A stretch of 64,000 nucleotides of DNA from Polynucleobacter necessarius (GTDB lineage Bacteria; Pseudomonadota; Gammaproteobacteria; Burkholderiales; Burkholderiaceae): assembly GCA_900095165.1 (NCBI GenBank), contig LT606947.1:1054001-1118000 (forward strand). Direction: 5' to 3'. Positions within the stretch are counted from its first letter, which is position 1, and every line of letters begins with the position of its first letter. Position numbers and translations under genes: made by a program. This document shows, piece by piece, positions 29,916 to 40,014 of this stretch. Under the pieces are notes generated by a model. The model made no database searches, had not been told where the DNA came from, and was given only the letters and a program-made list of their open reading frames with translations.

Positions 29916-30857
29916 ATGCAAAACTTTACCGACATTCCGTCGTCACGTTCGCTTTCAGACTCGCTCATCGAGATCCTGAATAACGACCGCACATCGCTTT
30001 CCTGCAACAGCGGCAGCACTTTTCCGACGACCAACCAGCAACTTGGGATGCTGTGCTACCGCACGGACCAGTTAAAGCTCTACCAGCTGATCGGCACCAA
30101 CCCAGACAACTGGCGCTTGATCATGGATCTGGCCAGTGGCATTGATGCTCAGTTCGCGGCCAAGCTGAATGCGGCGTCCTACACCGCTGCCGACGTGCTG
30201 GCGGTCGATGGGTCAGGAACCGGGCTCGATGCCGACCTGCTCGATGGTCAGCACGCCACTGCCTTTGCGGCCGCCGGTCACAACCACGATGCTGCCTATC
30301 TTGGCAAGACAGCCAAGGCGGCCGACTCTGATTTGCTCGATGGACTCAACTCCACGGCCTTCGTGCGCTCGGTCAACGGCGCTGGGCCCGATGCAAATGG
30401 CAATGCAAGCGTCAACATCGATCTGTCCAGCCGGGTAGCAAAGACGGGTGACACGATGACAGGCAATCTGACGATTCAAAACACCGCTCCGACGATCACG
30501 ATGCAGGACACCGACAACGTGACGCGATCCCTGCACGTCAACGGCAACTTGATGGGGTTCTTGAACAATGGCGGCGGCTGGGACATGTATGCCAACAACT
30601 CCGGGCAGGTATGGGCCGCCAACTACGGCTGGTTGCATGACTACTTCGTCAACTCCGTCAGCAACTGCGTGCGCGAAGGTTTTGGTGCAGGCAACACCGG
30701 TAACTGCTCGCCTGGAGAGTCCAACGTCATCAATTGCTACGGCGGCGGAAATATGATGGGCTATCAACGAGAGCTGGTCGACAACGGCGGACAAGTCGCT
30801 ATTCGAACTGTCCGCCACTACTACAACTGCAATTGCGACCGCAACTGCGGCTGCTGA
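29916..30857 (+). CDS. Tail fibre protein with Cys-rich C-terminal tip
   Basis: A 313-residue fibre subunit, intact. The N terminus has a domain common in phage fibres (CNSGSTFPTTNQQLGMLCYRTDQLKLYQLI in two Cys-bearing halves). The middle has repeats typical of collar/fibre shafts (DADLLDGQHATAF, DSDLLDGLNSTAF, KTGDTMTGNLTI). The last about 60 residues are unusual: Asn/Gly/Cys-rich, ending YYNCNCDRNCGC. It is followed one base later by an oxygenase gene and then a radical SAM enzyme, so the tip may be enzymatically modified. The modification is inference; the composition is seen. Confidence 0.85.
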   Translation: MQNFTDIPSSRSLSDSLIEILNNDRTSLSCNSGSTFPTTNQQLGMLCYRTDQLKLYQLIGTNPDNWRLIMDLASGIDAQFAAKLNAASYTAADVLAVDGSGTGLDADLLDGQHATAFAAAGHNHDAAYLGKTAKAADSDLLDGLNSTAFVRSVNGAGPDANGNASVNIDLSSRVAKTGDTMTGNLTIQNTAPTITMQDTDNVTRSLHVNGNLMGFLNNGGGWDMYANNSGQVWAANYGWLHDYFVNSVSNCVREGFGAGNTGNCSPGESNVINCYGGGNMMGYQRELVDNGGQVAIRTVRHYYNCNCDRNCGC

Positions 30858-30858
30858 G

Positions 30859-31474
30859 ATGTCCAGAAGAATCAAAAACCAGTTCCTTTGGCCGACCCCG
30901 GTCATGACCATTGAGCACTTCGGCGAGGACGTGGACGCGCATAACGCACGCCTGATTCAAGCTGTCATTGCCGGGTGTGAGGGCCAAGCCGAATCGAATC
31001 ATGAGCTGCGCCTGCGCGATCTGCACGAGACCGACTGCGATTCAATTGGCTGGCTGTCTCGATGTGTAGCTAAGGCTTGCGCAGATTACTGCGGATTCAA
31101 TAAGACAGATGGCATCAACGTCGGCCAGCGCGGCGTGATGCTGCGTCATGGCGATCACATCAGCACCCACACCGAGAGTGCGGAGAGCGATATCGGCGTC
31201 GCCTACTGGCCCAGCGGGGACGTTTCGAAGATTGGCTCCGATGTGAACCAGCGTGCCGATCTTCAAGCTGGAAGACCCCTCGCGCCATATTTCTGACCTT
31301 CGCCTACCGGGTGAGCATCTTCACTCGATTGATGTCTGCCCGCGACCGGGCTTGATGGCGATCTACCCCGCGCATCTGCCGCACAACGCACACCCCTATA
31401 TGGGTCACGAGCCCTTCGTCCAGATCGTGGCGCAGGTGCGTATGCCTTGGCCCCAACATTACGGAAGAACTTGA
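30859..31474 (+). pseudogene. Putative 2OG-Fe(II) oxygenase (frameshifted)
   Basis: About 205 residues. The N terminus FLWPTPVMTIEHFGEDVDAHN resembles the opening of PF13759-type phage 2-oxoglutarate/Fe(II) oxygenases. HGDHISTHTESAESDIGVAYWPSG would supply the first metal His, and YPAHLPHNAHPY the distal one. The two halves are joined by a frameshift near 31255. The start lies one base after the fibre stop, so it is translated with the fibre. Members of this family hydroxylate protein or small-molecule substrates; here the fibre is the likely partner. Confidence 0.65.
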
Positions 31475-31475
31475 G

Positions 31476-32237
31476 ATGATTTATGTGATTTCTGATCTGG
31501 TCAATGAGGCAAATGAGGCCAATACAACCGCCCAGCAGGGGCCGGGTAAGGCCGAGATGATGGCGCTGTTGGTGGTCGATGATGTCTGCTTGCGGGTCGA
31601 AATGGATGGCTGCTCTGTGGTGCTCGACCCGCGACTGCCGTACCGCAAGCCCGACATCGCCAGTGGCCACCCAGGCGCTGAGAGCGACATTGGCCTGGTG
31701 TGGGACTCCGAGCGCTTTAATACGCGCTCGACTGCCTCAAGCGTGGTCGATCGCAAGACGCTGGCAGATGTGACGGCCAAGAGCCAGTTATTCCTGATGG
31801 GCTTTGTGGGCGATGACATCCACCTGCACACGCGCTTGGCGGTCGGCCAAGTACCGAACGGTGTTGTCCACACACGCATGACCCGTGAAGACCTGCACTA
31901 CGCTAGGCCGCGACTGTGGCTGGCCGAGCAGGTGGGCACGTTCTCTGAGCTGGTGATTCGCAACAAGGCCAAGCGGAAACTTCTGGCGCAGATCAAGCTC
32001 GAGGATTCGATCGCTGCTCTGGAAAAACAGATTGACCTGCTGTCAGCCGTCGTATTCGCGCTGATGAAGGGCGAGCCAGCCCCGGCCTGGGCGGACGAGC
32101 TGAAGCAGGCCATCGAGGCGAATTCGTCCACCGATCACGGCGGTGCGACAGGATCGATTGCTGGCGTGGCGGCGCACAAGGCCGGCATTCGAGCCTTGCA
32201 GGCGCAGTATTTTGCAAGCCGGGCGGAGGTCGTCTGA
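31476..32237 (+). CDS. Unknown coiled-coil protein of the fibre cassette
   Basis: A 253-residue protein, intact. The N half is beta-rich (MALLVVDDVCLRVEMDGCS, then SQLFLMGFVGDDIHLHTRL). The C half is a long coiled coil (RNKAKRKLLAQIKLEDSIAALEKQIDLLSAV in register), followed by a charged tail. It lies between the oxygenase (1-bp gap) and the radical SAM gene (1-nt overlap, TGATG). No known domain is recognised. By position it could be a substrate-recognition or scaffold subunit for the modifying enzymes, or another fibre protein. Confidence 0.6.
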   Translation: MIYVISDLVNEANEANTTAQQGPGKAEMMALLVVDDVCLRVEMDGCSVVLDPRLPYRKPDIASGHPGAESDIGLVWDSERFNTRSTASSVVDRKTLADVTAKSQLFLMGFVGDDIHLHTRLAVGQVPNGVVHTRMTREDLHYARPRLWLAEQVGTFSELVIRNKAKRKLLAQIKLEDSIAALEKQIDLLSAVVFALMKGEPAPAWADELKQAIEANSSTDHGGATGSIAGVAAHKAGIRALQAQYFASRAEVV

Positions 32238-33592
32238 TGGCGCAGTTCACTCTTCACGCACTCAAACCCAGCGGCGATACCGCCGTGCTGCACTACGACA
32301 ACCAGACCAGCGTGCTGACCGATGTAAACGGCCATCCGGTCATGCCGGTGATGGCAGCAACAAGACGCCGCGTTGCCCCGGTTGTCTCGCGCCAGACGCC
32401 GCTGGCCAAGACAAGCCCTAAGACACTCAAGATCAGCCTGGGCCTGTACTGCAACTACGAGTGTGAGTATTGCAGCCAGCGTTTCGTGTCGCGTGCCGAC
32501 GAAACCAACCCGAACGACATTTCTGATTTTTTGGCTGGTCTGGATGAATGGGTCAAGACACCGCCCGAGAAGATAGAGTTCTGGGGTGGTGAGCCCGCTG
32601 GTCTATATCAAGACGCTGCGCCCGCTGGCCGAGGCTATGCGCTCGCGCTACCCCCAGGCGATGATGAGCATCATCACCAACGGGTCGCTGCTCACGCGGG
32701 AGATCAACGACTGGATTGAGGACATCGGATTATCGATTGGTCTGTCACACGACGGCCCCGGCCAGAGCGTGCGTGGCCAAGACCCGCTGCAAGATCCAGT
32801 CAAGCGCGACGCGATCCTCGACCTATACCGATGCCTGGCGCCTAAAGAGATGATGTTCTTCAACGCCATGCTCAACCGCAAGAACACCTCGCGGGCGGGG
32901 GTGCAGCAGTTCTTCATTGAGTTGACGGGCGACCTGCAGGTGCGCATCGGGGAGGGTTCTTTTGTGGACGCCTATGACGAGGAGAGGGTGAAGCACTGTC
33001 GCTGCGGCCCGAGGATGTGACCCCGTATCGCAACCAAGCCTTTGGCGAGATTCGCTCAGGCATGGCCAACAATTTCGATGCTGTGGGCGGGCGCATCACG
33101 GGGTTTATTGACTCAATTCGCACCGCCCGCCCAGCAGCCAGCCTGGGACAGAAGTGTGGGATGGATAAATCCGACGCCATCGCCGTGGACTTGAATTGCA
33201 ATGTACTGACATGCCAAAACGTAAGCATCAAGGGGATCGCGCCCAACGGCGAGTTGCACAAGATCGGCTATGCCTCCGATCTGGCCAACGTGAAGCTGAA
33301 CACGGCGACGCATTGGAGTAAGCAGGACGACTGCCCGAATTACCCAATGCTGCAAATCTGTCAGGGCTCGTGCATGTTCCTGAAGGGGCCGTTGTGGGAC
33401 ACCTCTTGCGATAACGCTTACTCGGACGCAGTGCCAATCTTTGCGGCGGGGATTGAATTCCTGACGGGCTATGTTCCGGTGCGCATCGAGGGGGACTTCC
33501 GCGAGGACAGAAAAGACCTGTTTGGTGCCGCCGGAGTTCGCCAGGCCGCGAGCACGCGCAAGGCCTTTCCGATCAAGGTCGTTGCCGTCTGA
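32237..33592 (+). pseudogene. Radical SAM/SPASM enzyme of the fibre cassette (two frameshifts)
   Basis: About 451 residues over three frames. The radical SAM core has the CxxxCxxC cluster (CNYECEYC, residues 72-79), a WGGEP SAM motif (about 116-120) and SIITNGSLL. The C-terminal SPASM-like region has many Cys: KCGMDKSDAIAVDLNCNVL, TCQNV, then CPNYPMLQICQGSC and SCDN. Auxiliary iron-sulphur clusters of this type are used by enzymes that modify peptides and proteins. Frames change near 32590 and 32990. A strong terminator follows the gene. Radical SAM enzymes are unusual in phage structural operons. Confidence 0.8.
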
Positions 33593-33616
33593 CCCACATC
33601 CCACCCTCACTGATTT

Positions 33617-33652
33617 GCCCGCCTGGTTCGCCAGTGCGGGCTTTGTTTTTTT
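33617..33652 (+). terminator. Strong intrinsic terminator after the radical SAM gene
   Basis: GCCCGC-CTGG (33617-33626) pairs with CCAG-GCGGGC (33631-33641, one bulged T) with a TTCG loop, followed by TTTGTTTTTTT. It separates the fibre cassette from the lysis genes and may also lower read-through into them. Confidence 0.8.
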
Positions 33653-33664
33653 GGAGACCATTTG

Positions 33665-33966
33665 ATGACCGACTCAGACCAAGCCACCCTTGTTGAAAAC
33701 ATGCTGCTCTTGCGCAAAGAAGATTTCGATGAACTGCTCGACCGTGTCGCTGAACGTGGGGCCGAACGTTGTCTTGCCCATCTTGGCCTTGAAAACGGCC
33801 ACGCCGCCGCCGACATCCGCGACCTGCGAGAGGTCTCATTGATGCATGGCGAGAAGCGCGCCGTACGGCCTGGCAAACCACGGTCAAGGTACTGACCACC
33901 GGAGTGTTGGCTGCACTGCTGGTCGGCATCGTCATCAAGTTACGGCTGATGGGAGGTCCCCAATGA
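33665..33966 (+). pseudogene. DUF6127-type membrane protein, lysis region (frameshifted)
   Basis: About 100 residues. The N part (MLLLRKEDFDELLDRVAERGAERCL) is followed, after a frameshift near 33838, by AWREARRTAWQTTV and a hydrophobic helix (LTTGVLAALLVGIVIKL). This matches DUF6127-like small proteins with one C-terminal transmembrane segment found beside holins. It starts at ATG 33665 behind TTGGAGA, and the repaired stop overlaps the next ATG. Confidence 0.65.
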
Positions 33967-34440
33967 TCGAGACACTTTTGGGTGGCTTGCTGGGCGGTGC
34001 GTTTCGCCTGGCTCCTGAGGTCTTGAAATGGTTCGACCGCCAAGGGGAGCGAGTCCACGAATTGGCTATGCAGGACAAGGCGTTGGAGTTTGAGAAACTG
34101 CGCGATGCCCAGCGAATGGCCGAGATCGGTGCGGCGTCCGAGAGCGCTTGGAACACTGGCGCAATCGAAAGCCTCCGCGAGGCTGTTCGCACGCAGGGTG
34201 AGAAAACTGGGGTGACGTGGGCAGATGCGCTTTCCAGTACTGTGCGCCCAGTGATCACCTATTGGTTCATGGTGCTGTACTGCGCGGCAAAGACAGCGGC
34301 ATTTGCGTCAGCCCTATCCGCTGGTGCCGACTGGGGCACAGCAGTTCTGCACGCCTGGACTGAGGCCGACCAGGCGCTGTGGGCGGGGGGTTCTGAACTT
34401 CTGGTTTTTGGGCCGCGTGTTTGACAAGGTTCGGTCGTGA
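33963..34440 (+). pseudogene. Holin-like/lysis membrane protein (frameshifted in G-run)
   Basis: About 158 residues: amphipathic N terminus (LLGGLLGGAFRLAPEVLKWFDRQ), charged middle, then a hydrophobic hairpin (VRPVITYWFMVLYCAAKTAAFA) and a repaired end FWFLGRVFDKVRS. The frame breaks in the G6 run about 34385. The gene is in the standard holin position between DUF6127 and lysozyme. The repaired stop overlaps the lysozyme GTG (GTGA). Confidence 0.7.
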
Positions 34441-34922
34441 TCGAGGCGCCAAATGCGGCCATCGAACTGGTCAAGCGCTTCGAGGGTTTCGAGCGCAGGG
34501 TGAAGCGCGAAATCGAGATCACCGCCGTTCCGTACATCTGTCCCGCAGGTTTTTGGACGATTGGGTACGGCCATCTTTGCGACCCCAAGCGCCCGGCGAT
34601 CACGGAGGCAGAAGCCGAGGTCTATTTGGCGCGTGATCTGCAAACAGCATTGGCAGCGACACTTCGTTATTGCCCAGTGCTTGCCACCGAACCAGAAGAA
34701 CGATTGGCGGCCATCGTCGACTTCACGTTTAATCTTGGCGCTGGGCGGCTGCAGACATCCACGCTTCGGCGGCGGGTCAATCAGCGGAATTGGCCAGGCG
34801 TGGTGCAGGAACTTCGCCGGTGGATTTACGGCGGCGGCAGAGTATTACCTGGACTTGTGTTGAGGCGGGAGGCTGAAATTAGCACGACCTCCCTTTCATT
34901 AGTTGCCGATCAGACCAGGTAG
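34437..34922 (+). CDS. Endolysin, GH24 lysozyme
   Basis: A 161-residue GH24 (T4-type) muramidase. KRFEGFERR supplies the catalytic Glu; GFWTIGYGHLCD and DFTFNLGAGRLQTSTLRRRVN follow. It has no signal peptide, so a holin would be needed. The last about 15 residues (STTSLSLVADQTR) look unlike typical family ends, and the gene ends convergently, overlapping the opposing DUF262 gene by 13 bp. It may have been clipped by recombination at the block boundary. Confidence 0.88.
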   Translation: MIEAPNAAIELVKRFEGFERRVKREIEITAVPYICPAGFWTIGYGHLCDPKRPAITEAEAEVYLARDLQTALAATLRYCPVLATEPEERLAAIVDFTFNLGAGRLQTSTLRRRVNQRNWPGVVQELRRWIYGGGRVLPGLVLRREAEISTTSLSLVADQTR

Positions 34923-36784
34923 TCTTTCAGTCGTTCATGTGACCAAATTTGGTTCGCCATCTGCTTGATAAGCAATGTCCTCTCCAATTGCTCAGCCTTA
35001 CCAAATTTTTGATATGGCTTGAATGGCAAGCCGCGCGTGCTTCTGAAATTATCAAACTGCGGCTGATGCTCGTAGGTGCTTCCTGTCAAGCTTGCAACGT
35101 ACAGATTTTGCTTTGCGTAATGCGGCGATTTGTCTTGAAACGACTTATCTTGGTAGCTTCTGTTCACATCTGCGGGTAACGGCAACAACCCACCGACCCG
35201 GTTTCTCAACCCATCGAATTCCTGTTGACTGACACATTCGGTGCGGTATTGATCGAAGTCATTAGCCCAAATATGTTCTATGTCGCATGGATTGGGGCTG
35301 CTTCGATCTACGTATTTATCGAACAAGTCGGACTTGCCAGAGCCGACCTCAACGAACGAAGTAACCCGCGCAAGCAAATGGTAGATATAGCGGCGGCTGA
35401 ACTGATTCAGACTCAGACCGTTGATGCCGGCCCTTCCTTTGCTGACGCTTCCGTCGAATGTAATGTCCGATTGCGTAAGTTTATTTGTGAGGATGGACAC
35501 CAGTTCCGGGAGTGATTTACCGCGAATGTCGTTGCACAGCAGATACATTGCATAGCTTGTGCTTGAATAGCCAACGCAAATGTAATTGACAGTTTGACGC
35601 ATCAACCAAATGTCGAGATAGGTTGCAGTGACGGCCAGTTTTTTTCGAACAACTTCGTCGCCATCTGTAACGACAAGTGGCGCGAAGAGTACCGTGCTTT
35701 GCCACGTGAATTCGTTATGGGCGTTATAAAAAACTGCTTCAAGTCCGGGGGTGTAGTTCAAGCTTGCATCCAAAACGATGCGATAAGCTTTACTGAAAAA
35801 CGGAAACTTGTCAGTGATCAGCGCCAAATTCTCGTTGTCACCGCCCACCTTGAGCCGCAGGTGGTTGTCTCGCACCCAACGATGAAACGTTGAGCCGATC
35901 AGCTCCCAGTCTTTATCAGTTGATCCAGCTTTGCGGTCACGAATACTCTCAGCGTATTGGACCCTGAACCACGCCTTAATGCAGGCAGCATCTCTTTCGA
36001 CTTCATGCTCACCACGCCACGTGATCAATTCAAGTACGTTCTTTTTCCAGACTTGGTTGGCATTACGCCGTTTGTCTTCGTCAAGGATGGGGGCAAGCAG
36101 ATAAGCCTTCAGCATATCGACTGGGCTCAACGGCTTGCCACGGTCGTTCATGGTCTCAAAAATCGCGTAGGCATAGTTATCCGTTGTCAGTTGCAATTTC
36201 AATCAAACCAACACGCGTCATGAGCCAATAGGCGAAATATGGGAGAGAATCACCTAAATCGGCGATGAGATCATTTTGTTCAATGTCACGATAGCGTGCG
36301 TGCATTGTTTGGATGGATTCGTCCTTGCCATCTGGATTAAAAGGATCTCCTTTGAACAGGGCTTCTATGACTGGCAGCCTTTCTGCGATATCCAGATTGA
36401 ATTTTGGCTCCCCAAAGTTGTCACTAAATATCAGGGGCGCAATGGTCTGCAAAACCTGAAGATTTTGCTCTTTGGACGCACGGTACAAACAGATGAGAAG
36501 TAACGACAAGGATGTGACGCGCTGCTGACCGTCAATCAGATAGCTTCGGCCATTCCGGCTACTGACGATGATTGAGCCAAGGAAGTATTCGTCGTAGTTG
36601 CTCACCATGCGGGTGTCGTCACCAGCCCTGTAGTAACTTTGGAACTTCAGTTGAAGATCAATCAAGAGCTCGTCAATGTTGCTCTTTTCCCATTTGTATT
36701 CACGTTGATATTCGTCAATCGAAAACGAACGGCTTTGCAGTAGCTTCTGCACACTCCGATAGTGGGGGGGGTAATCGTGCTCAT
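34910..36784 (-). pseudogene. DUF262/DUF1524 protein, GmrSD-like type IV restriction (two frameshifts)
   Basis: About 620 residues. The N half has DUF262 motifs (FSIDEYQREYKW, LIDGQQRVTSLSLLL) and the C half FETMNDRGKPLS and a DUF1524 HNH-type motif DIEHIWAND. This single-chain layout is that of GmrSD-family modified-DNA restriction enzymes. Its ATG at 36784-36782 overlaps the hsdR stop. The frame breaks in a C-run at the very start (G8 on the plus strand, about 36764-36771; one more C restores MSTITPPHYRSVQ) and again near 36190. Confidence 0.78.
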
Positions 36785-39700
36785 GCTTCGTTCCTGATAT
36801 TCGCCTCGAAATCGTCACACAACTTATCAATGAGATCTTCAGTCTCCTTGAAAAAATAATCGCCTACGCTTTGTCGATGCAGTGCTTTGTATCGACGATA
36901 AATCTTCGCAAAGTCGTCATAGATTTCATTCTCGGAAACATGAGAATTGATCTTGACGATCAATCGTTCACCCTCGCTGGACTCGCGCACGTAGCGGAAG
37001 AAGTCAACAATCTTGGCTTCAAAATCTTTGATCAATATCCCTGTCTTTGCTTCCTGTTCGTTACGGGCGGCAATGATGGCCAAAATATCAAACTGCCCAC
37101 CGGGGTCGGGTAGAGCTCCCTCAGCAACTTCTATTGGCTTTCTTTTCTTCTTTTTCGGTTCGGCAGCGACCACTTCAACCATGCCAATCTGGTTGTCAAA
37201 ATACACTTCAATCCGGTCTTTGATGTCCTCGCTTCGATGCAGCATGTTGTAGAGCGTATTGAACTTTCGCCAGAAGAATAAAAAGCTCGGTTCGCTGTAC
37301 TTTGCATCCAACTCAATCACGTATTTAATGCGATTGAGAATGGTGAAATACTGCGAAGCCTTGGCTTTGGTATCTGCGGTACGCTGCGGGTTGGCATCGA
37401 TGTATTTCTTCAGACTGCTTTCAAAGTCCAAATAGCTCTCTGGCTCGTCGCGCTTGGCGGCGTCCTTATAGATACCCATGAATACGGCAAAGAATTTGTC
37501 GTAGGTATCCGACCTCCTCAATTCGGTCAGCAATACGTCCAGCACCTTTTTGTCGCCAAACGAATCGAAGTCACTCACCACCACATCAGAGAAATGCTCG
37601 AAGGCATCCTTGATGTTTTGCACATTCACGTTGTTGTAGGAAAAATCAACAATCTTGCAGTCGTTCTTGTATTTCGTCGTGCGGTTTACGCGTGAAATGG
37701 TTTGAATGGCACTGATCCTCTTGATTTCTTTGTCCAGGAATAAGGTGTGCAATTTCTTCTCGTCAAAGCCGGTTTGCAGCTTGGCGACAACGATCATCAA
37801 ACCATTTTTGCAGAGCGCAAAACTCTCCAGTACCTTCTCTCTTCCGTCAAGCCGCCATTAAGTTCGGTGGCACTTTGCTCATCCTGGTTGCTGGAGTACA
37901 CCACATGAATCGGCGCATCTGCATACTTTTCGTACTTGGGCTCATTCATCAGGGCGTTGAAGTGTTTCGTCACCGCGCCTTGATAGGCAATGGCCGCTTT
38001 GATTGAATTCACTGCCAGCATCGCCTTGCCAGTGCCCCGTATTTGACGGTACACGTCCTTGACCAATAGATCGGCCACGTACCTGGAGATAGCATCGATA
38101 CGATCACGGTTTTCATATACCTGCTTTTTCTGCGCGTCCTTGTATTCCTTCTCGGTAAAGCCTTCGAGCGGATTCGCAGGCAAATCAAACAGCATCTTGG
38201 ATGCGACGGGCACAATGTTTTTCAGCGGGTTCAAGATGAAGCCATCCTCAATCGCTTCTTTCATGGTGTAACTGTCAAATGGCCGCCAGAGTTTCTCGCT
38301 TTCGGCATAGCCACTGAACTCGCCAAAGCGCACCAAGGTATGGTCGTCTGGCGTGGCGGTAAAACCGATGATCAGATTCTTCTTGATGGCTTGACCGGCA
38401 TAGGCCGCGCCGTCAAAAGGGGCTTTGCAGTTCGTCAAAAATGCTCACCATCTCTTCATGCTGGTCGCCACTGTTTGATCGATGGATCTCGTCAATCAAG
38501 AACACAATGCGCATTCCCGCCAGCTTTTTCAGCACATCGGCGTCGAGCATTTCCCGTACCGCGCCAAACTTCTGCAAATTGACAATCACCAATCGGGTGT
38601 CGGACGCCAGAGCCTCTTGAAAAGTCTTCTTGTTGGTTGCCTCGATCACCATGCGCTTGTCGATGTTCATGTTCAGCATGAGCGAATCAATCTGGCTGCG
38701 CAGTTGCAGGCGGTCCACTACAATCATGATTTTGTCGTACACATACTGCGTTTTGCCGTGGCTATCGGGGCGGCGCAAGTCCTTCAACTGCAGAACTGAC
38801 CAGCCGATGATGTTGGACTTGCCAAACCCGGCGGCGTATTGCATCAGCAGCGAATACACATTCTTGTTGTTGGAGTACGCTTTACGCTTTTCCAGCAGTT
38901 CTTTTTTCTTGGCTTCAGAAACGCCCACCAGTTGCTTTTCGAACAACCTCTCGAAATAGTCAGGTTCCTGCTCGTGAGCCAAAAATTCGTCTATCTTGGC
39001 CATAATCTTGTCGGTGCCGAACTTCTGCTTCGGACGTGGTGAAATCAAATGTCCTGTTTGGTCTTTTACCTCCTTCACCCCTTTGTTGATGTAGACGTCA
39101 CGCTCGATGAAGTTGTAATACAGTATTTCTTTCTCGACCATTAGCTTGCCGTACAAAACGGCAAACAGCTCTTTGAGCTTGTCCTTCTTTTCGGCATCGG
39201 GCTTGAGTAGGGGATAGAGTTTGAATACGCCGTGGGCTTTTTTCTCTATCTCTTCACGGTCGAATTTGCCTTCACGGCAGGTGGCCAATATCTCGTCAAA
39301 GTAATCAGCTATGGTGCGAATGGCATAGGTTTCGCCAATGTCAGTGGTCGTGACATGAATGGCGCTCTCGAAGATTTTGAGAAAGTCCTTGCGCACACTC
39401 TGCTTTTCTTTGTCACTCAGCATCTCATTGCTGTCGATGTGCTGGTGATACACCTTCACCGCTTCAAAATAGTCTTTCAGTACTTTGCCACGCCCGTTCT
39501 TGCTGGCGCTCTGGCTGGTATAATTGCTTTTCAGTTCGCTGTAGCCGAGATAAATCCCATTCACAAACATCACGAGATCGGGTCGAAACGAAAATATCTG
39601 CGAACCTTGATAGTTGAACTTGTACGGCAGCTCTTGCACGACCGAGAAAATATTTTCATCAAATAAGGCGTTGCCGTGAATCACGCTGTCACTGGTATAA

Positions 39701-40014
39701 AACAGATGAAGCTTGACACCTTGCAAGGTAATCGATTTATTGGCGTTGATGAACAAGACCATATTCCGACTGCTGGCGATGCGCTCAGCAATCAATGTCA
39801 TTAACTCTTGAAGCAAAGCCTTTTTGTCACCCTTATATTTCTTGAGTAAAATCTCGAAGGGCTTTTGGTTGAGCGAACTCTCCGCAATAAACGCCTGCAA
39901 GTCTTCTTCAATAATCAGCGCTTGGGTGACAGTGTTCATTTTGACTTCCTTGTAGCCCAAGCCATCCCGAAAGAACGGGATCAGGAATTTATCTTGCAGA
40001 TGAAGTTCGTTCAT
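36781..40014 (-). pseudogene. hsdR: Type I restriction endonuclease subunit R (two frameshifts)
   Basis: About 1,077 residues in three frames (38413-40014, 37797-38438, 36781-37800). The N-terminal nuclease shows FRPDLVMFVN and SELKS (PD-ExK). The translocase shows AAGFGKSN (Walker A, more GFGK than the usual GSGKT), LIDEIHRSNSG (DExH box) and GFTATP, then QTISRVNRTT. The C-terminal helical part is present. Breaks lie near 38420 and 37845. The start overlaps the hsdS stop by 4 nt. It cuts DNA lacking the host methylation pattern, after translocation. Confidence 0.88.

Noticed and set aside
29916..33592. Diversity-generating retroelement acting on the fibre tip
   Set aside because: No reverse transcriptase gene and no template/variable repeat pair were seen near the fibre.
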